64,000 bases of DNA, taken from positions 12,461,238 to 12,525,237 of the forward strand of contig OX463856.1 of the NCBI GenBank assembly GCA_949825065.1, read 5' to 3'. The notes under the pieces are model-generated. The model was not told the DNA's origin, did no database searches, and saw nothing but the letters and a program-made list of their open reading frames with translations. The stretch is from Odontocerum albicorne (taxonomy: Eukaryota > Arthropoda > Insecta > Trichoptera > Odontoceridae). A program made the position numbers and the translations under genes. This document shows, one piece after another, positions 22,304 to 31,741 of the stretch (position 1 is its first letter; every line of letters begins with the position of its first letter).

Positions 22304-22822
22304 AAAGGGTCTTTCGAATTCAGCGGTTTTTATAAAAAAAAAATTTAATTCTCGAATAAAACACACAATTTGCTTCGATTTCAAAAAATCTTTTTCTTGA
22401 TCATTGAAGTATAATATATGATATTTAAAAACAATGTCCGCCAAATGTCCACATCTTGCAGCTCCACAGATTTCCACTCTTTTGTCAAAATTTTCGATGA
22501 GATCTTGGCATAATTGCGGTTCTAACTCACTAATCGATTAGGGTTCATTCTTAAAGACCTGACTTTTTACGTAACGTCAAAGAAATAGTCTAACGGTGTC
22601 AGATCATATGATCTTGGTGGCCAATTAACATCACCGTTTCTGGAGATTACAATACATAAAATAATTCAACAATTTGAACGCTTTGTTGTATTGTATACGA
22701 CTTCATTTTTATAAATGTCATACATTACACTGGTCAAATGTCACAAGACCCAGGCAAGTTTGCGACGCCCTCTGTGTTTTATCCAAGAATTAAAAAAAAC
22801 ACTCAATTTGATAGACCCTTTA
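22303..22822 (-). mobile_element. Tc1/mariner-group element, internal deletion derivative
   Basis: TA-flanked ends carry a ~30-bp inverted repeat: AAAGGGTCTTTCGAATTC from 22304, and at the right, reading inward, AAAGGGTCTATCAAATTG. About 516 bp remain, with both protein termini but no middle (see the pseudogene entry). Confidence 0.75.
22380..22706 (-). pseudogene. Tc1/mariner-group transposase, N- and C-terminal stubs
   Basis: It starts with MKSYTIQQSVQIVELFYV (22706 downward), the N-terminal helix-turn-helix opening of a transposase. This joins after ~20 codons to SRNGDVNWPPRSYDLTPLDYF, the block holding the last catalytic aspartate. Degraded sequence leads to ENFDKRVEICGAARCGHLAD and IVFKY, the usual C-terminus. 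About 200 residues, with the first two catalytic residues, are absent. The junction is out of frame and stops follow. The family resemblance is from memory of insect transposases of this type; the exact subgroup is not assigned. Confidence 0.7.
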
Positions 22823-22945
22823 TTTCTAACACGTAAAAGTGTGAAGGGTTGATCATTTACTTATTCCAGTGATTTTTAACACGAAGGCTTAAAGATTATT
22901 ATCGGGGTCAAATACAGAATGATCTCATGGCCATATACTTAAAAA

Positions 22946-23016
22946 TGTCAAGTTAGCGACGCCATCTGTGTTTTAACCAAGAATTAAAAAAACCGCATAA
23001 TTTGAAAGACCCTTTA
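22946..23016 (-). repeat. Second copy of the same transposon terminus
   Basis: AGTTAGCGACGCCATCTGTG through AATTTGAAAGACCCTTTA repeats the right end of the 22.3-22.8 kb element, about 195 bp further on. It is a truncated tandem terminus or the outer end of a larger element. Confidence 0.65.
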
Positions 23017-23059
23017 CAATACAACTTAACAGATTTATTGTTATGTAACAATATTTTCC

Positions 23060-23195
23060 AAACCAACCAGAAAGTTATAAAAGAAGCCTTCGGTGATAGC
23101 TACAGTATTCTTCTAACAATAAATTTGGTTCCAACGGCCATCGAACCCGTTACCATTTGATTCGCAAATAAACCTATTAAAAACTAGTCGATGGA
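23060..23195 (-). repeat. SINE S1, degraded
   Basis: Tail complement AACCAACCAGAAAGTTATAA, then TTCCAACGGCCATCGAACCC (B-box side), then AACTAGTCGATGGAGG (A-box side). Confidence 0.55.
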
Positions 23196-24165
23196 GGTCA
23201 TGCGTGTGAATGTCATGTTTGATGAAGGTAATTTTCCTATCCCTGTGTAAGCTCTTTGCTTACCCCGACAGAAATAAGAATCGATGGTATGTATTTTCAA
23301 ATAAATAACGTCGATTAAAAACATATATTTAATTGTTTTACTTACAATTTTATTATATAATGGAAAATCTGGTGAAGTATTGGTATGCATTATTTCGTCC
23401 AACCGGCAATCTCGTATTTAAAGATAAGTTATGTACAAAGTAGGCCAATAAGTTAACTAACGAATTATATTTCTTATTTAATACTTATAAGAGAAAATTA
23501 AATAGGTACTCCAAAAGTTCGTCAAAGAGGTTACTTTGCGTAAATAAAATAAGTAAAAAATATCATTAAACGCTTTCTCGAGCCGTTAAGGAGAAAGTTC
23601 TTTAGAAACACAGTGAAACCACGATCTGCCGCTTCTCGATTGATCGTCTTCCCGCATAAATATTTCATTCGTTGAAGTTCCCAAATCCTCTCGAATAAAT
23701 CTTGTCATATCGATTGGTTCCTTTTCGAAGTTTCCTCGATTTATCAATCGGAAAGTTTCATTTTTTTCGAGTGAATACTTTCGAGTAATTTGGAAATCTA
23801 TTGATCACTCAAACACTCTTGCACTGATTTAGTTCATAGAAAAAAATGTGTTTGATTTTATTTTTTATCAGTTTCGAAATGAAAAAGCATGATTTAATTT
23901 AACCGGTTTTGATTATCTCGGTTTTTGCTTGAACTTGAAAACTGGTAATAGTAAAAAAATCAGTAATTTAAAAATATTAGGAAAAGGAAAACTATTGGAA
24001 ATAAATGTTATTGGACATTTTATTATCATTTCAAGGATATTGAAGGGTCATAAACTGACATACACATATTATATGTTATATTTTGTCTGCTTATTATAAT
24101 AGACGATACAGGATTAACATAAGCCGAGAAGCTCTTTTGAATGAATCAGAACACTAAAATATACC
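23196..24165. other. Spacer with a TCGA-rich stretch
   Basis: No coding frame. About 23575-23800 is dense in TCGA and CGA words (TTCGAA, CTCGAG, ATCGAT contexts). Its meaning is unknown. Confidence 0.4.
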
Positions 24166-24245
24166 TTTAAAGGTTTAGGAAAGAAGTGTCATACAAACAT
24201 ACACCATATTCCTTTTGGGGTAGGCAAAGAGTGTTAATGTCCATT
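24166..24245 (-). repeat. LINE L-B tail fragment
   Basis: TTTTGGGGTAGGCAAAGAGT resembles the complement of the CTCTGCCTACCC end block of L-B. Short and uncertain. Confidence 0.3.
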
Positions 24246-24921
24246 TCGTATCTCACTGAATACATATGGCATGAAAAAATAAATATGTATTTTTTTATAA
24301 TTTTTGATTATATAAAACCCCGTTGCACATTCTCACCAACCTGACAAACTGTGGCACTCAATTACATAACATATGTATAGTATACATCACGCAAATCAAC
24401 CCCCTGACACTTCATTACTCCAGACAGGCTAAAATGCTCATCCCACAATATATCGCACATAACCATGAAAAAAGTAATAAAAAACACCACACGCTAGAGC
24501 TCATACAAGCCTTTGCTACAAGTTATTCCTCTTGCAAGCCCGAGTATTCAAACTCCTGTCAGCTAAAGGTGAACAAGTGTGTAATGTTATGTATTTATTT
24601 GTAGGTGCTCGAGTTCTTGAAGAGATACTAAATGTGATGTATTCAGTTTTTGGGGAATTTATACTTAATAAATTTGAGTCCATCCATTCCTTAACTATAC
24701 GCAATTCTTTGTTTGCCTTTTAAAATACATAATCTCATGTTATGTTCCGAACAGAAGAACCGTGTCATCCGCAAAGTAATAATCTTACCCCTGATAGAAA
24801 GATTACACAACTGATTGACATATATCAAGAACAATATAGGTCCCAGTACCTTGGGGTACTACGAATTTCACAAAAAGAGGCTCACTAAATTCACCATCGT
24901 CTAATTTAACTCTCTGAGTTC

Positions 24922-25451
24922 AAACACATCAATAACAAATCCATACAATTCTCAGTAAGTACTAACCTTCAGAAGTTACTTGTTAAACTTTCATGACGTT
25001 CCGACATTGTGTCATTGAGTTATAGTGGTTTTAGTGACGCTACTTTTGCTATTTTCAAAACAATGGAAATAACCAAATTTCTTGTGTTGATAAAACATTG
25101 CTTTTTAATAGGAAAAAATACCGTTCAAACTCAACGATGACTTGAAAATTGTTATCCGGGCTCTGTTTCGTCGAAAACAACGATTTGTTGGTGCGACTAT
25201 TGGCTGTTCGCAGACCTCAAAAAGATGCTCCAGAGAAAGAGATTCGGCTCCAATGAAGAAGTGATTGCCAAAACTCACGCCTATTTAGAAACCATAGATA
25301 TATCGTTCTACACGGCTGGCATAGAAAAGTTAGGAAAGCGTTGGAATGAATGTATCGCTCTTGAAGGAGACTATGTTGATGAATAAAGAAGAATTTTGGC
25401 AAACAAATGTTGTTTTAGTAGTTAGTCCCGGGACTTATTCATTGACGTGTT
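24922..25451 (+). mobile_element. mariner deletion derivative (~530 bp) inside LINE L-D
   Basis: Inverted ends: AACACATCAATAACAAATCC at the left and, read inward from the right, AACACGTCAATGAATAAGTC. It interrupts the LINE between SYLSN and QRVKLDD, which fixes both boundaries. It holds the two ends of a transposase gene. Confidence 0.85.
25063..25386 (+). pseudogene. mariner transposase with the middle deleted, single frame
   Basis: MEITKFLVLIKHCFLIGKNT opens the N-terminal helix-turn-helix. A TGA replaces the tryptophan codon after QTQR. At about 25192 the reading passes without frame change from SSKTTICWC to DYWLFADLKKMLQRKR, the block with the third catalytic aspartate. It continues through NEEVIAKTHAYLE to the normal C-terminus ECIALEGDYVDE and TAA (25384-25386). 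About 108 codons remain of ~345. The first two catalytic aspartates are gone. Confidence 0.9.
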
Positions 25452-26004
25452 ATTAGATAAGTATGAATAGAACCAACTAAAGGAGCGCCCACATATGCCC
25501 ACCTCCATCAATCTGGTAAGTAATATTTGGTGACACACTGCATCAAAAGCCTTTGCAAGGTCCAAAAAAACTGCCAAACTTGCTTTCTTATTACCCAAAT
25601 CGGTGGTAACGCTATTTACTAGACTAAGTAAAGCAGTTTCAGTTTCCACATTATTTTGGAACCCAAACTGATTAGGAGAGATAATGTTGTGCTCATTGAA
25701 AAATTTCATCAGCCAGTCCTTCACTATTTTCTCAATGTTTTTAGAGAGAATGCTGAATAGAGATATGGGTCTTAAATTTTTGAAATCATCTATTGAGCCT
25801 CCCCTTAAATAGAATTTATTTATCAGATTTTTTTAAAGCATTATTTCAAAACGAACTTATTAATTTTCATATTGTTTTTGTATACTTTTAAACATTTATC
25901 TTGCACCGAGGAGAACTTCATTTGTGGAACACTCAGTGCTATCCAGGTAGTTGAATTCTGGGCGGAAGTAGTAGATTGTCTTTGACACGAGAAAAAAAAT
26001 GATC

Positions 26005-26195
26005 TTCTTATTTCAAGTTGGTAAGACGTTTATCTTTTTTAATTCTTGGTTCGATTCTAACTGAAACCTAGATTAAAAAAAAACAGGTTTTCGCCACAGG
26101 CCTCTTCAACATCATTCTGGTTGGTTATACAATATTGCCACGAGCCAATAATCCGACCGGGATGTATTGTATACGAAAAAAGTGTAATACTAAAT
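26005..26195 (+). repeat. SINE S1
   Basis: Head CAAGTTGGTAAGACG and GGTTCGATTCTAACTG, an A-rich junction, then the body. The tail reads TTCTGGTTGGTTATACAATA and GGGATGTATTGTATACG. Confidence 0.7.
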
Positions 26196-26436
26196 CTAAA
26201 TCAAGAACCAATAAAAAACATTATTTTTTTCTTGACGAAAGTTAACTTAGCAAATTAATTAAAGAAAAAATACGAGATAGGTAGTAAAAATGATTTAAAT
26301 CGAGAAAAAAAACTACTAAAAATAGCACAAACATTTTACCACAATATTTCAAACAAATAAAAATATCAACACACATATTGTTTTCTAGTAACAACTTTTT
26401 TTTATCATATTGTTTTCCTAGTAAAAACTTGAAAAT

Positions 26437-26536
26437 AACACGTTTTGACGTACTCATATCTTTAACATCTAAAAGAGTATAACTGAAACACGTTTTGACG
26501 TACTCATATCTTTAACATATAAAGGAGTATGAATTT
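26437..26536. repeat. Tandem repeat, 50-bp unit x 2
   Basis: AACACGTTTTGACGTACTCA starts at 26437 and 26487. The copies are nearly identical, so the duplication is recent. Confidence 0.9.
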
Positions 26537-26938
26537 TTAGCTCAAGAGAGTATGGGACGCACATGGTACGTCCGATGTTTTCTTCCCAAATACATGAATT
26601 TATCCATAAAACGGACATGGCTCAAATGTTCTTATCTATTCAATTATTTTGCATATGGCGGCCGCAATTGCGTTTTTTTATATTACTTACAAAATCATTT
26701 TTTTATTTTGCTAACAAAATCTTACTCGCTTAGAGGTTAAAATCATCAAGGAATAATTATGAGTAGGAAAAATAAAGAAAGAAATAATCGTGCCCAGAAC
26801 AGGAAGCGACAAAACTATTTAAAAGAAAATTTAAAACGCAGAGATAACTAACAAAAATTTAATCCCAATTTAGCAGATAATAAGCTTGGAATATTTATAT
26901 TGAGGAATAATTTAATAAAACGGTAGAAATGCATGGCA
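26537..26938. other. Spacer, no feature recognised
   Basis: AT-rich; nothing supported. Confidence 0.5.
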
Positions 26939-26946
26939 TGCATAAA

Positions 26947-27135
26947 AACAACCTCCGTGACCTAATTGGCAATATGCTTGTGTGCTAACTCGATGGTTGC
27001 GGATTATATTCCCATTGCTTGCGGATTAGATTCCAGTCTGGTATTTTTTACTCAAATCTTTTTTGACATCCGATTGCCACACGGCAATAAGCTCGGCAGG
27101 TTGTGCTGTTTATACAATATAATATATTGTTATAT
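26947..27135 (+). repeat. SINE S1
   Basis: CTCCGTGACCTAATTGGCAA is the head. The B-box area is altered and partly duplicated (TTGCGGATTA appears twice). The body is AGATTCCAGTCTGGT. The tail is CGATTGCCACACGGCAATAA, ending in TATACAATATAATA. Confidence 0.7.
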
Positions 27136-27641
27136 GGTGTTCAATAGAGTAAGAAATAATCAGTCAAAGATACCTAAAAACTGACATGGCGTGATGGTTG
27201 GTATGTTATAATTTTTTTATCCGCAACATACATTTTTTAACAGTACGGTTGTTGGTAAACTAAAAAATATGGAATAAACGTGGCGAAAGAAAAATCGTGA
27301 AGATCTTAGAATAAGTTAAGTTTTGTTTAGAAAAAAAAAAAACAAACATTTTACGGCACGCATTTCAAGTTCCTGATTAAAGGGCACACAATCTTAATTC
27401 TTTAAGTAATTCAATGTGCTTAAACCACAAAATATTAAGTAACAAACAAAATGAAAATAAAGAAATTACAACCTGAACTGAATGAATACCTCTCATTACT
27501 CGTGACAAGTGTAATAGAAGACACAGCACAAAGTGGGGCTCTGGTATATGCCATTGGTACCACCGGAGATGAAGATCTAAGGCAATTTGTGGTAGACATA
27601 TCCTGTTGCATAAAGGGGCTGAAGTTTTAATACTTGCTGCT
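27136..27641. other. Spacer, no feature recognised
   Basis: A minus-strand frame of about 100 codons begins inside the adjoining minisatellite and has no recognisable domain. I do not call it a gene. Confidence 0.45.
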
Positions 27642-27961
27642 TGTTTGCATCCTCTTTCTTCATTGACATTCTGATAACTAGAAATAGTTCTACTCATTTG
27701 ACATTCTGATAACTAGAAATAGTTCTACTGTTTGCGTCCTCTTTCTTCACTGACATTCTGATAACTAGAAATAGTTCTACCCATTTGACATTCTGATATC
27801 TAGAAATAGTTCTACTGTTTGCGTCCTCTTTCTTCATTGACATTCTGATAACTAGAAATAGTTCTGCTCATTTGACATTCTGATATCTAGAAATAGTTCT
27901 ACTGTTTGCGTCCTCTTTCTTCATTGACATTCTGATAACTAGAAATAGTTCTACTCATTTG
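27642..27961. repeat. Minisatellite, 87-bp unit, about 3.7 copies
   Basis: Units begin with TGTTTGCRTCC at 27642, 27729, 27816 and 27903, exactly 87 bp apart. Each unit holds two diverged sub-repeats of GACATTCTGATAACTAGAAA-TAGTTCT. AACTA-GAAA-TAGTT can fold as a small hairpin. High identity suggests recent expansion. Confidence 0.95.
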
Positions 27962-28699
27962 ACTCGATCTACTCAGAGATGAGCTTTACATTTATGTTTT
28001 GAGCATGTTCTACTGTATATAAATATCTCGCGATGAGAAACCACTGAGTGAATAACCAAATCAAAAGACATATGACTACACCAAATTGAACACCACCTCT
28101 TGAAGAGGCTTGACTTCGCAACGTATTTTACGTTAAGGTTTAATCTACGAGTATATAAACTGTAGGAAAAGTGAGGGTAGAAGGAAAAATTTCAAGATCA
28201 TCTTAGATAGAAAAGCTACATTCTTGAGTTTCGAATTGGTGTGCCCTTGAGGAGAATTTTCTTTCTTAAGTCTCATTTTATTACTGTTCTTTAAGTTTAA
28301 GTTCTGCAAGAATGTTATCAATTATTTATATCAAAATAGCGTTGAAACTGGCTCGTTTGCATGGAATAGACTTCTTCTGGAGGTTAAGAGTATTGAGAAT
28401 ATAGAAACGTTCAAGATGTTTCGTAAATTGTATTTAGTAAAATGAGTAGAACCTTAGTTTAAGGCATGACTTGTTAAGGGTTGTTGCGAAATACATCGTC
28501 AGCTCATTAGTTTCATTCAATATATTCAAGCGGTTTGATATATGAAAGTGAGACTTCAATACTTATAATGTATAACAAGTCTTCTATCGTTCAAACTATG
28601 ACCAAAATTAATTAATTATCTTTTTGTACCATTGTAGTACATTCATTTTCAACCTACGTAAGTTTCTTTTCTTTTTTATTATATTTATTCTTTAATCTA
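27962..28699. other. Spacer, no feature recognised
   Basis: AT-rich; nothing supported. Confidence 0.5.
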
Positions 28700-29152
28700 G
28701 ATATGCGGGGGTGTGGGATGGAAGCCCCCTGATGCCCTTGCGGTCGGGCTCGCCCTACATTGGTGGGGTGTATCTCGGCCGTGGGAATGTTTGTGGGATG
28801 AGCCCGGACCTTTTGGTGTACTCTCTCTTGAATGTATTTTTTTCTTTTTTTGTCATCTACTATATTTATTTTCTGTGTTTATTTTTTTGTATATATTCCT
28901 GTTTCTACGTGTTTAAGGGTGTGGGCTGAAAAACATCTGGTGTCCCCGTGGCTGGGTTCGCCCTATATTGGTGGGGTGTATTTTGGCCGAGGGGATGCTA
29001 TTAGATGAGCCCAGACCTTTTGACAGCTTCTGTGTCTGATGTTTTGTCTGCAATTTATGTTTTTTTAGAAGTGTTATTCAGGTGTGATCTTGTACATACT
29101 ATGTTGCTGTCAATAAACCTAATATTTATTTATTTTATTTAAGTACGATCAT
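28700..29152 (+). repeat. Two GC-rich modules and a polyadenylation-like tail
   Basis: Two ~105-bp modules (about 28708-28816 and 28914-29022) share TGGTGGGGTGTAT, CTCGGCC or TTGGCCG, and GATGAGCCC with GACCTTTTG. They lie ~205 bp apart. The second is followed by GTCAATAAACC (polyadenylation-like) and a TATTTATTTA tail. A third module lies at 17053. This looks like the 3' end of an otherwise unseen retroelement with a duplicated terminal segment. Confidence 0.55.
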
Positions 29153-29164
29153 ATAACTTCATAC

Positions 29165-29803
29165 CAGAAGGCATTGAACTGGTTGAATGTTAGAAATAGA
29201 CGCCAAATTCACATACTGTCTCTATTGTATACTATCCTTAACTGTCCCGCTACCCCCTCTTATCTCGCCAAGAATTTTTAGCGTCTTTCCAATCATGGAT
29301 TAGCGCTACGCTCAAATAGAGATTGTTTATTGGCCTTTCAAGTTCACCGCTCCTCTTTCTTTACGTCGTCCTTTACTGTCCATGCAGTGAGACTCTGGAA
29401 TCAGTTACAAACCAATATAAGACTCGCTCCGTCCTTGGCATGCTTTAAGAAGCGACTGAAAAACCTCTTAATTTCTAGTCAGTAAAATAACGTGTTTCAT
29501 TCCTGATTTTCTTTTCTTTTCCTCTACCACCACCCGTTCCTTTCCTTTTGATTGATGATATCTCACTTTATATGAAAAATAATGTTCGGGTGACTGTCCG
29601 TCTTTGTGGGGTTCGTGGGCATGTGCTCACGTATATGTTTATGGATTTCGTGGGGATGGATAGTCATTTGAATGATTTATGTGACCACGTAACTTGCTTC
29701 ATTTACTTTTGTCTGGTTGGTTGGAAGAGATTGCCGCCTGGTAATAAGCCCGCTAGATTGTATTTGCAATAAAAGTGTTAAATAAATAAATAAATAGTAC
29801 ACT
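29165..29803 (+). repeat. LINE L-A 3' end: end of ORF2, 3' UTR and tail
   Basis: The plus strand reads PATPSYLAKNF, a stop, then SNHGLALRSNRDCLLAFQVH. SSFTVHAVRLWNQLQTNIRL and SLACFKKRLKNLL follow, with a TAA near 29480. This is the typical C-terminal LWN...FK..LK block of Jockey/CR1-like LINEs. A ~300-bp 3' UTR ends in TCTGGTTGGTTGGAAGAGAT, TTTGCAATAAAAGTG and (TAAA)n. The 5' end is truncated. It is the reference copy for L-A here. Confidence 0.8.
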
Positions 29804-29884
29804 TTCATTATATACAGTGCAACTAGCGGATTTATTGTTATGCTATACTAGAAAAGCTTTAGTTAAACTGGATACTTACATATA

Positions 29885-29948
29885 TCAAGCCCGCAAACCG
29901 CAGGCTAGAAGACAGATGTCTTATCAATAGCCAGATTAGTAAGACCAT
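29885..29948 (-). repeat. SINE S1 head fragment
   Basis: AGCCCGCAAACCGCAGGCTA and GACAGATGTCTTATCAATAG are complements of the S1 head. Confidence 0.4.
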
Positions 29949-30414
29949 ACCTAATTCCAAAATGAAAATATAGAAGATGTACATAAACAATACTTTGTTA
30001 GTAAAATTATCAAAATTCTTGAAAAAAATCATCGATACAAAAAAAAAACTGGAGATTTTTCGAAAATAAACAAAAAGTGTGTTGAATTTAATCCTGCAAA
30101 ATATATTTTTTTGTAAAGTCTAAATACAATAAAAAAATATCTAAATATTCATTACTAAATAAGGTTTTAATGATATTGAACGAAGTTTGACTGTAAAAGG
30201 TTTTGAAATTTGAAGAAACGAATGTAGTATGTTGATGACTTCGTTTCACGCAATATTTAACACTGGAAAACATTATCCGGGGATTTGAGAGGCTGCTAAA
30301 AATCTGAATAAATAACTGAAGTTTAAAAATGTCACTGAGCTGAAGAAACGATTTTCTTCTTAAACACTGTCGCAGTAGTATTGCGTTTAAAAACTTGTAA
30401 AATCATAATTGTCC
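29949..30414. other. Spacer, no feature recognised
   Basis: AT-rich; nothing supported. Confidence 0.5.
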
Positions 30415-30548
30415 TTGAGATATTTAACGCATGAGTCTAGTTTTAAAAGTTTTTTTACGCATGTGACTGGTCGTGATACTTTTTACGCGTTAGGCTGGGC
30501 TAGATACTTTTTTTACGCACATGACTTATTTTAGTATTAACATCTTTT
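30415..30548. repeat. Degraded tandem array, ~40-bp unit, about 4 copies
   Basis: TTTACGCATGTGACTGGT-like units recur (AACGCATGAG, TACGCATGTG, TACGCGTTAG, TACGCACATG), separated by TACTTTTT. Confidence 0.55.
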
Positions 30549-31118
30549 TATGATGTTTTTAAAAAATTGTTTAGTAAAAAATACTTCTGATCTTAAAAAC
30601 TATGAATAAATATAGGTCTGATGTCAGAAAGTATTTAAACAATTTAATAATGTTAATAATTATTGTAGTGGTTGTTTGAAATGAGGGTTTTGGAATTTGC
30701 GATAAGTATTTTGAAATGGAAGAAAAACCGTTTTAATAGTTTATTTTATATAGTAATTAAAGAATCACTACATGAATAAATGTATTGAATGGTATATTCC
30801 CGTAGTAACGAGGTCATAAGCGAACTTAGTACTTTTTTTGTCAATAAATAAACCGCAAAACCTTCAAAATTGACTCTCGGTGGAGTATTAGTATCAATCC
30901 AATTCAAAGGACAATTTTATACAGCGTTTGTTTACGTGAGGCGTTGCATTCCAGCAAACTTATCGGTCACACCGTTGTACAAGATCTGATGGCCCAACAA
31001 AATAAGACGATCAGAGCACTTTGACATGTTTTTTTTCTCTTCTTTGAAACAGCAGGTATGACCGAAGTTTAGGCAGAAAAATACCGTTGTCATTTAAGGC
31101 AAAATAACATTAAAATAG
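30549..31118. other. Spacer, no feature recognised
   Basis: AT-rich; nothing supported. Confidence 0.5.
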
Positions 31119-31325
31119 GAAAACCTTCGGGGCCTAGTTGGTCAGAAGCTTGTTTTTCCAGTTACAGCGTTTTTTATTATACTTTCGTTGTAAACATTAC
31201 AATCTGGTAAGTTTATTGTCATGTGGCAATCATGAAGTGTCTGGGTTCCAAAGAAAATCGAACCCGCAACCTCTTGGTAAGAAATCAAGCGTCTTACTAA
31301 CAAGACCATCAAGGCTGTTATATTT
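31119..31325 (-). repeat. SINE S1 (minus) beside a plus-strand S1 head stub
   Basis: Minus-strand copy at about 31172-31320: tail complement TTGTCATGTGGCAATCATGA, B-box side AAATCGAACCCGCAACCTCT, A-box side TCTTACTAACAAGACC. Just before it, 31122-31165 (TTCGGGGCCTAGTTGGTCAG) is the start of a plus-strand S1 head. The two therefore lie head-on. Confidence 0.6.
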
Positions 31326-31425
31326 TTACATTGCTTAATATTGCAAAAGTAAATTTTAAGCATCACTTAAGTTACAGAAAAATATAAAATAAGATATTAC
31401 TAACCAAAGAGCAAGCCCAATCTTT

Positions 31426-31461
31426 CTTAGCGTGAATATCAACCGTTAGACTAGGGCTGCA
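31426..31461 (-). repeat. SINE S2 head fragment
   Basis: CTTAGCGTGAATATCAACCG and TTAGACTAGGGCTGC match the S2 head complement at 11.6 and 44.0 kb. Confidence 0.5.
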
Positions 31462-31504
31462 AGTAATAAATGCTTCCTTAGCCTTAATGCTATGAAAAAA
31501 TCGT

Positions 31505-31695
31505 GACTTTGTCGGTAAGACGCCTGTCTTCCAACCCGGGATTCCAAGTTTGATTCCCAACACTTTTTCTAAAAAAATATTTCAGTTCCATATTTTCTCA
31601 AGGTCATTTAAACATCAGTTGGTTGAAGAGGTTACTACATGGCAAATAGTTTACCAAATTATATTCTCGACAATGAAAGTATAATACATTTTATG
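31505..31695 (+). repeat. SINE S1
   Basis: Head TTTGTCGGTAAGACGCCTGT with CCAAGTTTGATTCCCAACA, an A-rich junction, body TTTCAGTTCCATATTTTC. The tail is CATCAGTTGGTTGAAGAGGT with CTACATGGCAAATAG. Confidence 0.7.
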
Positions 31696-31741
31696 GTTCC
31701 CTGAAATAATAAATCGAAGCATTTTTAAATTATTGTATACT

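Larger units (their letters stand above)
24510..25815 (-). pseudogene. LINE L-D reverse transcriptase, split by a mariner insertion
   Basis: From 25815 downward on the minus strand: NLRPISLFSILSKNIEK, then NQFGFQNNVETETALLSLVN and AVFLDLAKAFDAVCH (motif A), then FSWFYSYLSN. The mariner-like insertion occupies 25451 to 24922. The reading resumes with QRVKLDDGEFSEPLFVKF, the PQGT motif, then FADDTVLLF (motif C, about 24750) in a shifted frame. It ends with VKEWMDSNLLSINSPKTEY. The order is that of a Jockey/CR1-like reverse transcriptase. Frameshifts and stops are present. L-D could be the coding part of L-A; this is inference. Confidence 0.85.

Noticed and set aside
27377..27697. Possible gene of 106 codons on the minus strand
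   Set aside because: It begins in the minisatellite and shows no recognisable motif. An exon cannot be excluded without transcripts.
27642..27961. Heat-shock-element cluster from GAA/TTC words
   Set aside because: The spacing in TAGAAATAGTTCTA is four bases rather than the two needed for nGAAnnTTCn.
28711..28929. Frames of 72 and 67 codons in the GC-rich modules
   Set aside because: Overlapping frames in a 3' UTR-like repeat that ends in T-rich sequence.
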